From: Chitinophaga rhizosphaerae
GTDB taxonomy: Bacteria > Bacteroidota > Bacteroidia > Chitinophagales > Chitinophagaceae
Reading direction: 5' to 3'
DNA length: 64,000 nucleotides
Assembly: GCF_003958645.1 (NCBI RefSeq)
Contig: NZ_RXLO01000007.1
Location: 275,929 to 339,928, forward strand
The notes beneath the pieces were generated by a model. It saw only the letters and a program-made list of their open reading frames with translations, was not told the DNA's origin and made no database searches. Each line of letters starts with the position of its first letter. The stretch's first letter is position 1. Position numbers and translations under genes: made by a program. This document shows, one piece after another, positions 61,976-64,000 of this stretch.

Positions 61976-63118
61976 ATGTTTAAACAAATTATCGGCTGGA
62001 AATTTTCGCTGATCGCCGTGGCGGCCGCCATTATCATCACTACCATCTGGTTCGTCAACAACCTGTCCGAAAAAATACGGCAGGAGGAAACGAAGAAAGT
62101 GGCCACCTGGGTGGAGGCGAACCAGGAATTGCTGCAGTCGCCGTCAGACGCGAACATCAACCTGGCGGTGCAGATCGTGACGACCAACACCACGATCCCG
62201 CTGATCCTGACAGACGAGCAGGGCCGGATCAAAGACCATGCGAACCTCGATTCTGCGCAGATACTGCGCGATCCGGGGTATCTGGCCCGCCAGCTGGAGG
62301 ATTTCCGGCGGCAGCACCCGCCGTTCATCATGGCGGTGGATTCGCATTCCAACAACTACATTTATTATGGTGACTCCCTCATCCTGCGGCAGGTGCGGTA
62401 TTATCCGTATATCCAGCTGCTGGTGGTGGCGCTGTTCATCGCGCTGACGCTCTTTGCGCTGTCGTCCACCAACCGGGCCGTCCAGAACCAGGTTTGGGTG
62501 GGTATGGCGAAGGAAACCGCCCACCAGCTGGGCACGCCGCTGTCTTCCATGGAAGCCTGGGTGGAAATCCTGAAGGAAACGGCCGAAGTGCGCCCCCTTG
62601 CCGTGGAGCTCGCCAAAGATGTGGACCGCCTCAAACTGATTACCGACCGGTTTTCCAAGATCGGGAGCGTCCCCAACCTGGAGGAGCGGAATGTAGTGGA
62701 GCAGGTGGCGGCCGTGATGGCTTATATCAAAAAGCGGGCGCCCCAGAAAGTCAATTTTTCGCTGCATTCGGCCGAACAGGAAGTGATGGCGATGATTTCG
62801 CCCACCTTGTTCGACTGGGTCCTCGAAAACCTCCTGAAAAATGCGCTGGACGCGATGGAAGGGAAAGGCGAGATCCAGGTGCTCATCGAAAACCATTCCG
62901 CCCACCTTATCATCGACGTAAGCGATACCGGCAAAGGCATCCCGAAGCGGCTGCAGGAAAAGGTGTTCCACCCGGGCTTCAGTACCAAGAAAAGAGGGTG
63001 GGGGCTGGGCCTTTCCCTTGCCAGGCGCATCATCCAGGATTATCACAAGGGGCGGCTGACGGTGAAATCGTCGGAATTGAACAAGGGGACCACCTTCCGG
63101 ATCTGGCTTCGGAAATAA
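61976..63118 (+). CDS. Sensor histidine kinase
   Basis: 380 residues from ATG 61976 (an upstream TTG adds nine codons). Two membrane helices (about 10-27 and 146-163) enclose a roughly 115-residue periplasmic sensor. No HAMP domain is obvious; the H-box GMAKETAHQLGTPLSSMEAW with His183 follows almost directly. N-box LENLLKNALDAMEG, G1 DTGKGIP and G2 GWGLGLSLARR complete the ATPase. The cognate response regulator is not adjacent, so this is an orphan kinase. Signal unknown. Confidence 0.93.
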   Translation: MFKQIIGWKFSLIAVAAAIIITTIWFVNNLSEKIRQEETKKVATWVEANQELLQSPSDANINLAVQIVTTNTTIPLILTDEQGRIKDHANLDSAQILRDPGYLARQLEDFRRQHPPFIMAVDSHSNNYIYYGDSLILRQVRYYPYIQLLVVALFIALTLFALSSTNRAVQNQVWVGMAKETAHQLGTPLSSMEAWVEILKETAEVRPLAVELAKDVDRLKLITDRFSKIGSVPNLEERNVVEQVAAVMAYIKKRAPQKVNFSLHSAEQEVMAMISPTLFDWVLENLLKNALDAMEGKGEIQVLIENHSAHLIIDVSDTGKGIPKRLQEKVFHPGFSTKKRGWGLGLSLARRIIQDYHKGRLTVKSSELNKGTTFRIWLRK

Positions 63119-63123
63119 TTTTA

Positions 63124-63154
63124 TTTGGATATTTGTGAAAAGGCTTTATTTTTG
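63124..63154 (+). promoter_or_regulatory. Promoter of tRNA-Leu
   Basis: TTTG (63124-63127), a 19-base spacer and TATTTTTG (63147-63154): identical geometry to the tRNA-Gly promoter. Confidence 0.8.
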
Positions 63155-63164
63155 CAACCCCAAC

Positions 63165-63248
63165 GCGGAGGTGGCGAAATTGGTAGACGCGCTACTTTGA
63201 GGTGGTAGAGCCCGAAAGGGTGTGAGAGTTCGAATCTCTTCCTCCGCA
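63165..63248 (+). tRNA. tRNA-Leu (anticodon GAG)
   Basis: 84 bases, class II with a variable arm. Acceptor GCGGAGG/CCTCCGC, anticodon arm CTACT-TTGAGGT-GGTAG giving GAG, variable arm around GAGCCCGAAAGGGTGTG, T arm GAGAGTTCGAATCTCT. Discriminator A; CCA not encoded. Confidence 0.95.
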
Positions 63249-63249
63249 C

Positions 63250-63287
63250 AAAAGCACCGGCTGAACATTCAACCGGTGCTTTTTTTA
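63250..63287 (+). terminator. Terminator of tRNA-Leu
   Basis: AAAGCACCGG (63251-63260) pairs with CCGGTGCTTT (63273-63282), 12-base loop, then T-run. Confidence 0.85.
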
Positions 63288-63376
63288 TGCCCTTACTTTC
63301 CTAACATCGACTCCTATACGAAACGGTTTTTCGCGGGAAAACGCGGATCAAGTCAAATTCCTGGGGGATTTTAAAT

Positions 63377-64000
63377 TTAAGCATACAATTTAGCCAGTCT
63401 GAAAAGGAAGAATTGAATATCTCTTACCCCTCTCATACTTTTTCTAAACGCTTTAACCTTCGCATTGAATGATTCTGCAGCAGCATTGGTTGACCTGTTA
63501 TTGAAGAAGTTCAGTATGCCCAAATAATGGTGCTGTATCGTCCTGGCAAGGGTTCTGAAGGAAGCAAGCCCTGCTTCTTCCACATCATTATACCACAACG
63601 CCAGCTTCTTGAATGCCTGCTCCTTGCAGGTGGACAACCGATAAACTTCTCACAGCCGCAAAGACAGTTGATACGCTTTTTGAATAACAGGATAGCGGCT
63701 AAAAAGGAGTTCGCCCCTTTGCTGTTGTTCCCTTGTCCAGAGCCGGTGGTGTTTGAACAGCAGATACCTGCTGCGGGCCAGCAACTGCTTAAGCGTATCT
63801 CCATTAGGTAAAACCTCGGGATGATAGGCCTGTTGGTGCTTGCGGGCCTGCTCATAGGCCGCATTTTCCTGCTCGAGCGCTTCCCACCGGTAATGGATCC
63901 GGGTCTCCTGTACAGCATCAAAAGCTAATTGTTGCACATGAAAACGATCGGTTACCCGGTGGGCATTGGGGAAACATCTTTTGACTGCCAGATTTAAACT
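63377..64000 (-). pseudogene. ISAon1-like (ISL3-type DDE) transposase, interrupted by an in-frame TGA and cut by window edge
   Basis: One reading frame runs through the region. Its upstream part begins outside the window (FPNAHRVTDRFHVQQLAFDA) and continues to LSLRL; a TGA at 63650-63652 then interrupts; the same frame resumes EVYRLSTCKEQAFKKLALWY ... RSTNAAAESFNAKVKAF ... FFLFRLAKLYA and stops at 63377. The C-terminal ILNFFNNRSTNAAAESFNAK is the DDE glutamate region of this family. One base change would restore the frame (LRLREVYR). Terminal repeats were not identified; the left end must lie in 63288-63376. A nonfunctional insertion sequence is the likely reading. Confidence 0.82.

Overview
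The window looks like chromosome of a GC-rich member of the Bacteroidota, most likely Chitinophagaceae (Chitinophaga-like). The evidence is several promoters of the Bacteroidota form TTTG-N19/20-TAnnTTTG, the near absence of Shine-Dalgarno sequences, OMP_b-brl/CarboxypepD_reg outer-membrane proteins, DUF4142, DUF5071, WG-repeat and IMPACT families, a DAHP synthase fused to chorismate mutase, and an ISAon1-like transposase. This placement comes from reading the sequence, not from a database comparison. Almost all of the window is core metabolism and housekeeping. The only mobile DNA is a broken transposase at the right edge.

Layout. 1-1844: an ECF sigma factor followed by a membrane-anchored trypsin-like protease with an anti-sigma-like N-terminus (cut by the window edge at its catalytic serine), and a divergent small heptad-repeat lipoprotein. 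1860-9772: a seven-gene aromatic amino acid operon (prephenate dehydratase, aminotransferase, prephenate dehydrogenase, DAHP synthase-chorismate mutase, aroB, aroA, aroC). Its leader carries a consensus promoter and two consecutive, apparently unrecorded, ribosome-mediated attenuators. Each has a short leader peptide packed with Phe/Tyr codons, an antiterminator helix and an intrinsic terminator. This is the most notable system in the window. 9884-16655: envelope and secreted proteins (WG repeats, FKBP isomerase, CocE-type hydrolase, DinB, a beta-helix protein). 16678-23319: an outer-membrane beta-barrel protein, glycine dehydrogenase gcvP and a YkgJ-type cysteine-cluster protein. 23327-36580: an MFS transporter, a PQQ-type sugar dehydrogenase, a C-terminal processing protease, OxyR, a cation antiporter and several lineage-specific proteins.

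36579-45105: a heme gene block. hemA-C-D-E-F-B-L are packed head to tail on the minus strand, often overlapping, and hemH is divergent. Together they make glutamate-1-semialdehyde, porphobilinogen, uroporphyrinogen III, coproporphyrinogen III and finally heme; only protoporphyrinogen oxidase is missing. 45191-48238: split proton-translocating transhydrogenase (pntA1, pntA2, pntB). 48266-60067: RNA and protein maintenance genes (rRNA cytosine methyltransferase, fmt, prmC, slyD, pepT), cell-wall proteins (LysM-RlpA, NamZ), an ExbB/ExbD pair, ribD and an IMPACT protein. 60134-64000: tRNA-Gly(GCC), a small membrane protein, a family 2 glycosyltransferase, a sensor histidine kinase, tRNA-Leu(GAG) and a nonsense-interrupted ISAon1-like transposase.

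Many long open frames lie antisense to real genes, up to about 1000 codons. They are an effect of GC-rich codon usage and were rejected. No CRISPR array, rRNA, prophage or plasmid feature was seen.
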